Positions 9,212-16,321 of a DNA stretch of 64,000 bases are shown piece after piece. Position 1 is the stretch's first letter, and every line of letters starts with the position of its first letter. Made by a program: the position numbers and the translations under genes. Below the pieces are notes generated by a model, which did no database searches, was not told where the DNA came from, and saw only the letters and a program-made list of their open reading frames with translations. Source of the stretch: JABDMH01 sp965223105 (GTDB taxonomy: Bacteria > Bacteroidota > Bacteroidia > Chitinophagales > Saprospiraceae); assembly GCA_965223105.1 (NCBI GenBank), contig OZ244987.1:4526001-4590000 (forward strand), read 5' to 3'.

Positions 9212-10159
9212 TTAGTCTCTATCACTTGTTGATCTTAAATACTGGGATATGCGACTGAAATACTGTCCCTTCATTTCCTCAACATCAATTTCGGTAAAAA
9301 CCGTTATTTCTCTTTCCCGATTATCATGCGGGGTGATAAACCTTCCCGTTTCAGCCAATTGGGGATTTGCCAGGGCTTCAATCAATGCAACGTCCCACAT
9401 GATCCACTGACTTTTTTCTGGATCTGTTTCTTGCCACCAGCGTTCGTAGGTCTCCCAGCGATTGAGCAGGTAGTCTCCCATGCCTCCTTTTCCCTTGAGA
9501 TGGGTATCAACCTCAGTCTTTTGAAATACGAGGTGTTGACAGGTAGTAGCGGTCATCACCTGAAAATCAATTGCCGGATGGTTTAGTAACACGTCGACGG
9601 CATGGGGATCATTGTTGGTATTAAATTCACGTTTGCTCCATGTATTTTGCACCGGATCATGCCAAAATCCCAAATAATTCACCCTAATTTTTTCTACAAT
9701 CGTAGGATCCATCAGCACTGCCGATGCCACATTGGTGCAAGGTCCTAAAATGACCAGGTTGAGTTTATCATCTCGTGGGACATGAGCTTGTTCAATGATA
9801 TAGCTTGCGGCAGGAGACGGTTGCGGTCTTACCTCATTTACCAAAGGATAATTGCTGCCAAGTAAATGTGGAATTTCCATTCGATCCATCAACTTCAGGA
9901 TATCCTCATTGATCCGTTGACTTTCACCCACACTATTTATTGGAGCTATGGGAGAAGAGTGATATTGCGCGGATGTCAATCCATGCAATGCTATTGCAGG
10001 ATTCAATACTGCACCAACAATGGCAAATAAATCATCCAATTCATTGCCAGTATCGGCGTCTATGATCAGGGGTAAACCCGAGTCTTCCAACACTTTCTTA
10101 GCGATCACGGGAAATAAAACCGAAAATGCCAATCGACCAAAAAATGCCCTCCTTTGCAC
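9212..10159 (-). CDS. Nucleoside hydrolase-like protein, exported
   Basis: A 315-residue member of the inosine-uridine nucleoside hydrolase fold. The metal-binding N-terminal motif is DADTGNELDD (34-43), a longer variant of the canonical DxDxGxDD. Later family segments are NLVILGPCTNVASAV and NTNNDPHAVDVLLNHP. The start is a GTG; no upstream ATG is available. The first 20 residues (QRRAFFGRLAFSVLFPVIA) form an export signal with a twin-arginine look, so the enzyme probably works in the periplasm on N-ribosidic bonds. A promoter-like TACATTTG lies five bases before the GTG, implying a leaderless transcript. Confidence 0.8.
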   Translation of the reverse strand: MQRRAFFGRLAFSVLFPVIAKKVLEDSGLPLIIDADTGNELDDLFAIVGAVLNPAIALHGLTSAQYHSSPIAPINSVGESQRINEDILKLMDRMEIPHLLGSNYPLVNEVRPQPSPAASYIIEQAHVPRDDKLNLVILGPCTNVASAVLMDPTIVEKIRVNYLGFWHDPVQNTWSKREFNTNNDPHAVDVLLNHPAIDFQVMTATTCQHLVFQKTEVDTHLKGKGGMGDYLLNRWETYERWWQETDPEKSQWIMWDVALIEALANPQLAETGRFITPHDNREREITVFTEIDVEEMKGQYFSRISQYLRSTSDRD

Positions 10160-10164
10160 AATGC

Positions 10165-10193
10165 CAAATGTAAGAAGGTCATTCGAATGTCAA
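10165..10193 (-). promoter_or_regulatory. Bacteroidota-type promoter for the nucleoside hydrolase
   Basis: On the minus strand a TTG (10191-10193), an 18-base spacer and TACATTTG (10165-10172) match the TTG-N19-21-TAnnTTTG consensus apart from a spacer one base short. The -7 box is exact. Only five bases separate it from the GTG start, so the transcript would be leaderless. Confidence 0.4.
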
Positions 10194-10343
10194 TACAAGA
10201 TTGCTCACAAGTTTATTCTACATATATAATCCAGACTATCCTAACGATTCTATAAAATCGCTACATTCGAAGAATTTCAAGGCGATTTTGGTTTCGTCTA
10301 ACCAACCCAATGAAGCCATAGAGACCAAGACTTCAGATAACCT

Positions 10344-11072
10344 TTAGCTTATGATCGGGTCGGACTTGACATCAGGTCTGGTGACAAATCTTCTGATCAT
10401 CACCAAATGACTAAAGAAAACAGCGGGAGCAACAAAGGCGGCCAACCAGATATAAGGGAACTGGGGCAAGGCAATGTTCGGTTGATCAAAAGCCATTTGT
10501 TGAAACACTGTTGGAGCAGAAAGCAAGGCATGGACAATAATATTGACCAATAATGCCAATCCCAAAAGGTTCCAGATCAAAGCAATCTTTCTGATGGCAT
10601 GACCTTTCTTAATCCATAAATAAGCTGCAAGGGGAGCAGTGAGCCCAGCCAAAATGTCAAGATTTCGACCAGCGAAAGTCATGAGCTCGGGAATGGTGCT
10701 GTGAATATACAATACATACAAGACCAATTCGACAGGAATCCTGATCACACTCAGCAGGATCAACTCCCGAACCGGCAACCGGTCGATAAAGGATTTACCC
10801 CAGTCGGTCAGAAACATAATGATCATTAAACCAAAAACTGCCACGAGAATAAATATGAGTGGAGGTGGTATTCTCTTTATGTTTTCAATGTAAACTCCCT
10901 CTATAGCCAACACTCCATGTATGACCAACCAGGTCAATATGCCGAGCGAGATATTCCGCACCAGCTTTGATGAGAGATTCGCCGCTTTTAGTGTTTGATA
11001 GGTCCAAAGAAAGGTTGCTGCCGTGACCAAAACAAAAGCAATACCGACATATACTGGGACTTCAGAAATCAT
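10344..11072 (-). CDS. Polytopic membrane protein of unknown function
   Basis: A 242-residue hydrophobic protein with about seven predicted membrane spans, roughly at residues 5-25, 38-58, 70-90, 103-122, 140-157, 165-185 and 207-228. I do not recognise a family. It lies 24 bp downstream of the MarR gene on the same strand. The gap contains a near copy of the palindrome found at the MarR promoter, so it is probably under the same control. MarR-linked membrane proteins are often involved in export or envelope stress, but there is no direct evidence here. Confidence 0.65.
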   Translation of the reverse strand: MISEVPVYVGIAFVLVTAATFLWTYQTLKAANLSSKLVRNISLGILTWLVIHGVLAIEGVYIENIKRIPPPLIFILVAVFGLMIIMFLTDWGKSFIDRLPVRELILLSVIRIPVELVLYVLYIHSTIPELMTFAGRNLDILAGLTAPLAAYLWIKKGHAIRKIALIWNLLGLALLVNIIVHALLSAPTVFQQMAFDQPNIALPQFPYIWLAAFVAPAVFFSHLVMIRRFVTRPDVKSDPIIS

Positions 11073-11079
11073 GAATTAA

Positions 11080-11093
11080 CTTGTATTTACATA
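11080..11093. promoter_or_regulatory. Second operator-like site, between marR and the membrane gene
   Basis: CTTGTATTTACATA matches the palindrome at 11594-11607 at 12 of 14 positions when that site is read on the minus strand. It lies entirely within the 24-bp gap between the MarR-family gene and the membrane protein gene. Confidence 0.4.
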
Positions 11094-11096
11094 TAA

Positions 11097-11570
11097 TTAC
11101 TTATTCTGGAGTTGATTTGCACCTGCTTCGATAGCTTGACTGATGATATCAATATGTTTTATCAGATGTTGGCCAAGTAAACGTTCCACAGATTGTTGGA
11201 GTTCAATCCAAACAGGAGTGACCTCCTCCAGCAATTGATATCCCGAATCGGTGACAAACAGGTCATAGCTTCTGCCATCATCCTTTGATGCTCTTCTTCC
11301 AACCCATCCTTCTTTCATCAGTCTCCCAATATCCCTGCTGATGGTTGATTCATCAAGGACCAGCCGTTCGGATAAATCCTTTTGTAGTACCCTAGGTGAC
11401 TTTCCGATAATGAACAATATCGAAAGCATACTTCCCCTCAGTCCATACGGTCTAATTCTCGCTTGATAGACCCCATTCAGCAATCGATGCAGTCTTCTCA
11501 ACTTGGCATTGAGACAAATGGTCGGATCAATAGAATCAAACCGGGGCGTGAAATTCCTCCCTGTCTCCAT
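11097..11570 (-). CDS. MarR family transcriptional regulator
   Basis: A winged-helix regulator of 157 residues from the ATG at 11570. The frame extends upstream to 11624, but that extension would cover the promoter and operator, so METGRN is taken as the start. The core has the MarR layout: an N-terminal helix (LRRLHRLLNGVYQARI), then SMLSILFIIGKSPRVLQKDLSERL, recognition helix STISRDIGRLMKEGW, and the wing RRASKDDGRSYDLFVTDSGYQLL, followed by a C-terminal dimerisation helix. It probably represses its own operon, which includes the adjacent membrane protein gene, and responds to an unknown small ligand. Confidence 0.85.
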   Translation of the reverse strand: METGRNFTPRFDSIDPTICLNAKLRRLHRLLNGVYQARIRPYGLRGSMLSILFIIGKSPRVLQKDLSERLVLDESTISRDIGRLMKEGWVGRRASKDDGRSYDLFVTDSGYQLLEEVTPVWIELQQSVERLLGQHLIKHIDIISQAIEAGANQLQNK

Positions 11571-11575
11571 CCAAG

Positions 11576-11606
11576 CAAATTTAAGGTATTTTACTTGTAA
11601 ATACAA
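11576..11606 (-). promoter_or_regulatory. Promoter of the MarR gene
   Basis: The minus strand carries TTG (11604-11606), a 20-base spacer and TAAATTTG (11576-11583), an exact match to the Bacteroidota consensus TTG-N19-21-TAnnTTTG. The box ends five bases before the ATG, so transcription would begin at or next to the start codon. Confidence 0.5.
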
Positions 11607-11607
11607 G
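11594..11607. promoter_or_regulatory. Perfect palindrome, likely MarR operator
   Basis: CTTGTA-AA-TACAAG is a perfect dyad overlapping the -33 TTG of the predicted MarR promoter. Its position and its near copy at 11080-11093 fit autorepression by the MarR protein. Confidence 0.5.
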
Positions 11608-11673
11608 AAAAATGAGTAAATCACTCAAGTGCGGTCTGCGATCAAAACAGCAGCAGTTTGGGAAATGGTTTGT

Positions 11674-12138
11674 TTACATTTTTAGGAGTGCGTTCAGCTG
11701 GACAACCAATCCCATCTGTGCCTCTATGATCTTGCTCCTAGCCTGGTCAAGAGTAAACCAAGCTATCTTATCCAACTCCGGAAATTCTTGCACCTTACCG
11801 GAACGTGGAGGCCATTCGATTTCAAAGGTGTTGCTTACAAATTCGCTGGGATCCAAATCTCCCTCACACGCCCAGGCATATACAATTTTTCCGCCCTTCT
11901 GCTGAATAGGCTCAAGGGGATGCAAATGGCTTTTAAGGGCCTTTCCCGTTTCTTCTTTAAACTCCCTGAGAGCCGCCTCGAGAGCACCCTCCTTCTTAGG
12001 ATCAAATTCGCCTTTTGGAATTGTCCAGGCTCTATCATCCTTACGAGACCAATAAGGTCCTCCCATGTGGCCAAGTAAAACTTCTAAAGTATTTCCTTTG
12101 AATCGGTAAAGTAGAATGCCTGCACTTTTCTTTGCCAT
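11674..12138 (-). CDS. NUDIX hydrolase
   Basis: A 154-residue NUDIX pyrophosphohydrolase. The Nudix box runs from GEFDPKKE through LREFKEETG, with the catalytic REFKEETG intact. One extra residue separates the first Gly from the first Glu compared with the standard Gx5E. The N-terminus SAGILLYR and GGPYWSRKDDRAWTIPKGE resemble the small predicted NTP pyrophosphohydrolases that have an AGxLLYR start and a GGPxW...DDxAW loop. It should hydrolyse a nucleoside diphosphate linked to another moiety; the substrate is unknown. It is divergent from the VOC gene with 84 bp between them. Confidence 0.88.
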   Translation of the reverse strand: MAKKSAGILLYRFKGNTLEVLLGHMGGPYWSRKDDRAWTIPKGEFDPKKEGALEAALREFKEETGKALKSHLHPLEPIQQKGGKIVYAWACEGDLDPSEFVSNTFEIEWPPRSGKVQEFPELDKIAWFTLDQARSKIIEAQMGLVVQLNALLKM

Positions 12139-12177
12139 TCTTCGTGAGATCTCGTTCAGATTAAAATCGTCGCGCCA

Positions 12178-12207
12178 TTGGCTTTTTCACAATTAGAAGT
12201 AATTTAC
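12178..12207 (+). promoter_or_regulatory. Possible promoter of the VOC gene
   Basis: TTG (12178-12180), 19 bases, then TAATTTAC (12200-12207) is a partial match to TTG-N19-21-TAnnTTTG, with 15 bases to the ATG at 12223. Spacing is right; the last two bases of the -7 box differ. Confidence 0.3.
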
Positions 12208-12222
12208 TACGAAAAAGACGAT

Positions 12223-12588
12223 ATGTCCACCATTGACTTTAGCCATCAAGTACCCATATTACCTGTGCATAATATGACCTTGACTCTAGAGTATTATCAA
12301 GATCAGCTGGGATTTGAAAAGATCTGGAAATGGGACGATCCTCCTACCATTGCTAGTGTAACCCGCGACGATCTTACGATGCTTTTCAGTTTCGATCCGG
12401 ATAAGACCTTTCTTGCCTCCGGGATGGATATCATGATCTTTTTAAAAGGAGTGAAAGACCTTTATGAAATCTATAAAGCTAAAAACTTGAAATTTGCTGA
12501 TGATCTGGAAGAAAAACCTTGGGGCGTTCTGGAATTTTCCATCTTAGACATCAACGGATACTATCTTCGCTTTGCAGAAAATATTTAG
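12223..12588 (+). CDS. VOC (glyoxalase/bleomycin-resistance fold) family protein
   Basis: A 121-residue single-chain VOC protein from the ATG at 12223; the frame upstream to 12178 overlaps the putative promoter. Its first half has VPILPVHNMTLTLEYYQDQLGFE, typical of the beta-alpha-beta module, and its second half ends in SILDINGYYLRFAE, the usual closing strand (D-x-[ND]-G-Y-x-L-x-F). Members bind a metal and act as lyases, dioxygenases or antibiotic-binding proteins; with no partner genes the role is open. It is the only plus-strand gene between about 4.5 and 14.2 kb and converges with the BNR gene downstream. Confidence 0.82.
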   Translation: MSTIDFSHQVPILPVHNMTLTLEYYQDQLGFEKIWKWDDPPTIASVTRDDLTMLFSFDPDKTFLASGMDIMIFLKGVKDLYEIYKAKNLKFADDLEEKPWGVLEFSILDINGYYLRFAENI

Positions 12589-12749
12589 GGAACCATCGTA
12601 TGATTAGAAGACCTTTCTTCACCCACTTTGAAAAACTTGGCAAATCAACCCCATAGAGGATAGGTTTATAGTTCAGGTCTCTCGCAGAAAAATCGCTAAG
12701 CAGGGAACTTTGGAAGCCCTGGATCTCTGAACAATCTCCACAAAAAATC

Positions 12750-13823
12750 TCACCCCCAACAGATACAATACACCATGGGAAGATAATTGCTGATCGGCTG
12801 CCAGGACTCGCCATCATCCGAGGAGTGAAATAAGTTGCCCGTTGTAGTGCCAAAGACCACATCTGAACCATCGGCTACCAAGCAATGACGGTAAACAATG
12901 TCGTAAACATAAGATTGAGGAAGCCCTTTTCTGAAATATTGCCAGCTCTCACCACCATCATCGGTACGGGCGACACATAAGGCCTTGTCGACGGCTACCC
13001 TGATTTCGTCACTGATCGCCGGCGCGACCCAGGCCTTTTCTGGATTTTTCTGATCAACTGCAATGGCGAAACCAAATTTAGCTGGACCATTGGGATCTGA
13101 AACATCGGTCCAGTTCTGCCCACCATCGGTCGACCGGAATATTCCGCAGTGGTTTTGTTGCCACATCACATCAGGATTGGCGGCAGAAGATACCAACAGG
13201 TGTGGATCATGACCTACTTCTGCATGTGGATCAGGCAAAAAATCAGCACGAAGGCCATTGTTGCAAACATGCCAGGTCTTACCCCGGTCTTTTGACTCAA
13301 ATACTCCTGCTACGCTGATGCCGACGTAGATATGATTGCTGTCTCGGGGATCCACCACAATGGAATGAATCCCAGCATAATCACGACCACCACCAAACCA
13401 TTGATCCTGGCGACTGGGTTGATCCCAAAGCGACTGATTCAATTCAAAATCTTTGGTACCATTCAATTGAAACAAGCCCCCGGGTTCGGTTCCGATGTAC
13501 AAAGCATCTGGATGATCGTTACCAGCATGAGCAAATGCCCATATGTACTTAAGACTCGCAGGAATGTCATCTTTGATAATGCTTCCTTCGGGATATTTGG
13601 GTGCTTCTAACTCCTCCCAGGTGACACCCTGATCATGAGAACGGTGCAGTTTCATCCCCCAATGCCCATGATCTAGAGAGACCCACCAAGTACCACTTCG
13701 TTCATCACGATATACCATATTTACAGGAATTCCCATAAAATGATCAGATCGGACTTTCCATCCGTTTTCCCCATTCTCGTAAACGAGTAATCCCTTTCTT
13801 GTACCTACCAATAGGGTCTTCAT
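12750..13823 (-). CDS. BNR/Asp-box beta-propeller protein (exo-alpha-sialidase-like)
   Basis: A 357-residue protein with at least five Asp-box motifs: RSHDQGVTWEEL, ESKDRGKTWHVC, RSTDGGQNWTDV, RTDDGGESWQYF and HSSDDGESWQPI. It has no signal peptide and starts MKTLLVGTRKGLLVYE, so it is probably cytoplasmic, unlike true secreted sialidases, and the sialidase label is only a fold assignment. It lies 30 bp downstream of a MoaD/ThiS-like gene on the same strand and is probably translated from the same mRNA. That pairing suggests the two function together, perhaps in a sulfur- or conjugation-related step, but no chemistry can be read from the sequence. Confidence 0.8.
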   Translation of the reverse strand: MKTLLVGTRKGLLVYENGENGWKVRSDHFMGIPVNMVYRDERSGTWWVSLDHGHWGMKLHRSHDQGVTWEELEAPKYPEGSIIKDDIPASLKYIWAFAHAGNDHPDALYIGTEPGGLFQLNGTKDFELNQSLWDQPSRQDQWFGGGRDYAGIHSIVVDPRDSNHIYVGISVAGVFESKDRGKTWHVCNNGLRADFLPDPHAEVGHDPHLLVSSAANPDVMWQQNHCGIFRSTDGGQNWTDVSDPNGPAKFGFAIAVDQKNPEKAWVAPAISDEIRVAVDKALCVARTDDGGESWQYFRKGLPQSYVYDIVYRHCLVADGSDVVFGTTTGNLFHSSDDGESWQPISNYLPMVYCICWG

Positions 13824-13853
13824 TTAGTTCTTATTTTGAAGGTTATGCAATCG

Positions 13854-14126
13854 TTACCCTCCAGAAAGGGCTTGCATGATGTAAATCTCATCCGAGGGTT
13901 TAACTTCATCTTGCAAAGTAGTTCTGTCAGCAATTAATTGATTGTCAATGAAAATATTAACATGCTGCCTCAATGCTCCCCTTTCATCTACAATGTAGTC
14001 TTTCAAGCCCGGATAGTCTTGCTCTAGGGCCTGAACGATATCTGATACCTTCTGTGCCTGTACCTGAATCGGTTGCAACTCCGGATAAAACCGCTTCAAA
14101 GCCCGGGTAAATTTTATAACTGGCAT
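13854..14126 (-). CDS. MoaD/ThiS family ubiquitin-like protein
   Basis: A 90-residue beta-grasp protein ending in Leu-Ser-Gly-Gly, the C-terminal di-glycine that is adenylated and thiocarboxylated in MoaD and ThiS sulfur carriers. The sequence fits the fold: VSDIVQALEQDYPGLKDYI (helix), HVNIFIDNQ (strand), then VKPSDEIYIMQALSGG. It is first in a two-gene unit with the BNR-propeller gene. No MoaE, ThiG or E1-like activating enzyme is next to it, so it may serve a separate pathway rather than molybdopterin or thiamine synthesis, although a molybdopterin enzyme is encoded near the window end. Confidence 0.82.
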   Translation of the reverse strand: MPVIKFTRALKRFYPELQPIQVQAQKVSDIVQALEQDYPGLKDYIVDERGALRQHVNIFIDNQLIADRTTLQDEVKPSDEIYIMQALSGG

Positions 14127-14222
14127 GACCTGACTTTATCTCTAAAAATAAGGAAAAAGACTTTGTTCGCTATTTATCAGAACGATTTCGAAGTCATCTT
14201 TTGGACAAGCCTGCTCATTTTC

Positions 14223-14253
14223 TTGATAGACAGCGGGTGATTCCATAAATTGA
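14223..14253 (+). promoter_or_regulatory. Possible promoter of the SMP-30 lipoprotein gene
   Basis: TTG (14223-14225), 20 bases, then TAAATTGA (14246-14253). Spacing fits the Bacteroidota consensus and the -7 box matches four of its six fixed positions. The ATG follows 16 bases later. Confidence 0.3.
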
Positions 14254-14269
14254 GAAATATTTGACAACC

Positions 14270-15301
14270 ATGCATTACGTACTATTACTTCTGCTGTGCC
14301 TACTGGCATGCCAGTCCAACTCAAATTCTAGTGAGTCTCAAGACGACCCGCCTGAGGAACAATCCATGTCAAAAACACTGGGATCAATAGAACGATTGGA
14401 TGATCGGATCAACGCTTTGATTCCAAATGGAGCAGTAATCGAGGTATTAGGTGAAGGACACGATTGGTCAGAAGGACCTGTATGGATAGAATCGGAGCAA
14501 ATGCTCTTATACAGCGATATTCCACCCAATGCAATCTATAAATGGACCGAGGAAGGTGGTACAGCATTGTATCTGCAGCCATCCGGATATACCGGCCATA
14601 TCGAACGTGAAGGGGAACCGGGATCCAATGGACTGCTTCTGAACGCCAAGGGTGAGTTGGTACTTTGCCAGCATGGCGACCGCCGAATAGCGAAGTATGT
14701 GGGAGATTTTTCTAACCCACAACCGCAGTACGAGACCATCGTTGAGACCTACGAAGGCAAGCGATTCAACAGCCCTAATGACGCTACCTACTCCAAAAAC
14801 GGAACACTGTACTTTACCGATCCTCCATACGGTCTGGAGGGAAATGTGGATGATCCTGCCAAAGAGATTCGCTTTCAGGGAGTTTATCGACTGGATCCTC
14901 AAGGCAATTTGACCCTATTGACGGATCAAATGTCGCGACCCAATGGTATTGCACTGTCACCGGATGAACAAACTCTTTACGTGGCAAATTCTGACCCTGA
15001 TCATGCGGTTTGGATGGCTTTTCCTCTTCAGGCAGATGGCACCCTGGGGGAAGGTCGCGTAATCTATGATGCCACAAGTCTGGTGGGAAAAGAAAAAGGT
15101 TTGCCCGATGGGTTGAAAGTTCACCCGAGCGGAAATCTGTTTGCCACCGGACCTGGCGGGGTTTGGATTATCACACCTGAAGGAGAAGTACTGGGCAAGA
15201 TCAAGACGGGTGAAGCCACTGCCAACTGCGCATTTGACAATGGATTTGAGAATTTGTTCATCACTGCTGATATGTATTTGCTCAGAGTAAAGTTAAAATA
15301 A
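14270..15301 (+). CDS. SMP-30/gluconolactonase family lipoprotein
   Basis: A 343-residue exported lactonase-like beta-propeller. From the ATG at 14270 it begins MHYVLLLLLCLLACQSNS, a lipoprotein signal with lipobox LLAC, so the mature protein is acylated on Cys and sits in an envelope membrane. Family metal-site segments are all present: WSEGPVW (Glu), FNSPNDAT (Asn), SRPNGIALSPD (Asn) and LPDGLKVHPSGN (Asp). It most likely hydrolyses a sugar-acid lactone such as gluconolactone. The frame directly after its stop codon runs, in phase, into a remnant of a DUF2807 domain. Confidence 0.87.
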   Translation: MHYVLLLLLCLLACQSNSNSSESQDDPPEEQSMSKTLGSIERLDDRINALIPNGAVIEVLGEGHDWSEGPVWIESEQMLLYSDIPPNAIYKWTEEGGTALYLQPSGYTGHIEREGEPGSNGLLLNAKGELVLCQHGDRRIAKYVGDFSNPQPQYETIVETYEGKRFNSPNDATYSKNGTLYFTDPPYGLEGNVDDPAKEIRFQGVYRLDPQGNLTLLTDQMSRPNGIALSPDEQTLYVANSDPDHAVWMAFPLQADGTLGEGRVIYDATSLVGKEKGLPDGLKVHPSGNLFATGPGGVWIITPEGEVLGKIKTGEATANCAFDNGFENLFITADMYLLRVKLK

Positions 15302-15884
15302 GATCATAGCACAGTTCAACTGACTTTTTTACCTGGCCAACCCCATTTGCGTATCGAAGCCAACTCCAACCTGCATTCCCTGATCCGGGTAGAAGGGGAT
15401 GCTGGTTCCCTTCACCTCAGATTGAAAAACCACACCAATATGGGGGACGAAGGGTTGCCCTAAAGACCTTTATCACAACTAGTGACGTGGAACATATTAA
15501 GGCGGAGGGTACTGCTAGAATTGCCCTACAAACGTTTGGCAAATGCCACATGCCAGCGTCGAATTGGAAGGGGCTGGTTATTTGAGTGGAACGATCGCGG
15601 CTGACCAAATGGCAGTAGAACTTACTGGGGCTTCTGAGTTGCACCTTATGGGTTCTACGTCAACATTTGAAATCGATGCCGGTGGTGCTTGTACCATGGA
15701 TGGCTTTGACTTCTCTACCGACAAATGTATAGTGGATCTGACTGGAGCCGGTGAGATCTCTCTTACCGTGCATGAAGAACTCAGCGTGAAAGCTGATGGA
15801 GGATCTACGGTTTATTACAAAGGAGATGGGCAAATTTACGATCAGGAGCTAAGGGGTGGATCGGATATCGCCAAAATGGATTAG
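15302..15884 (+). pseudogene. Decayed DUF2807 (GIN-domain) protein gene
   Basis: Three consecutive frames carry successive pieces of one DUF2807-type beta-helical domain. Piece one (15302-15463) includes PHLRIEANSNLHSLIRVEG and ends in a stop. Piece two (about 15445-15585) includes TFITTSDVEHIKAEGTARIAL. Piece three (open from 15543) includes ASVELEGAGYLSGTIAADQ and continues to 15884 with VDLTGAGEISLTVHEELSVK. Two frameshifts in the same direction and a missing 5' end and signal peptide mark it as a pseudogene. Piece one is in phase with the upstream SMP-30 stop codon. Intact relatives are secreted proteins of unknown function. An alternative is that sequencing errors account for both shifts, but the lost 5' end argues against that. 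Confidence 0.7.
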
Positions 15885-16321
15885 AGAGGTTGAAAATACA
15901 AAGGGACTTCAAGGGGTAATTTTAAGCAAAGTTGCTCGAGCATCTCGTGGACCAGGAAGAGCTGTTGATAATTTCAGATTCTTAATGAAATCAACCACAT
16001 CCTCTGTCCTGTCAACTGAATACTCCGGTTGCTAGAGTGCCAGCCGGAGTATCCACATTTAGGTTGGTTCAGTGAACATCAGCGCTCTGTCCAAGAGCTC
16101 TGCAAACCTGAGGATATTAGTTTACTATAAGAGGAGGGTCGACGGTGTACTTATAACAAATTATTTACTCGTAGAAAACACCTCTACAATGCATACCGTA
16201 CGATGGTCATCTAGGGTCTGTACCATCCACTAGGAGGAATCATCTGATTAGCCCAATTCATCCGCTGCTAAATTATGCTTCCCTGAGATTTCATTTTGTC
16301 ACCTGATTTTACGATCTTACC
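15885..16321. other. Intergenic region upstream of the giant gene
   Basis: This gap must contain the promoter of the giant gene, but no clear TTG-N19-21-TAnnTTTG match was found. It has a stable hairpin at 16020-16052 and an AGGAGG run at about 16233, too far from the first usable start (16322) to act as its ribosome-binding site. No small gene is convincing. Confidence 0.4.
16020..16052. repeat. Perfect 9-bp inverted repeat (hairpin)
   Basis: ATACTCCGG (16020-16028) and CCGGAGTAT (16044-16052) are exact complements around a 15-base loop. No U-run follows, so it is not a classical terminator; it could be a 3' end structure of the DUF2807 remnant or part of the giant gene's leader. Confidence 0.5.

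Noticed and set aside
16225..16245. AGGAGG run as ribosome-binding site for the giant gene
   Set aside because: It lies about 80 bases before the first usable start, and Bacteroidota seldom depend on such sites.
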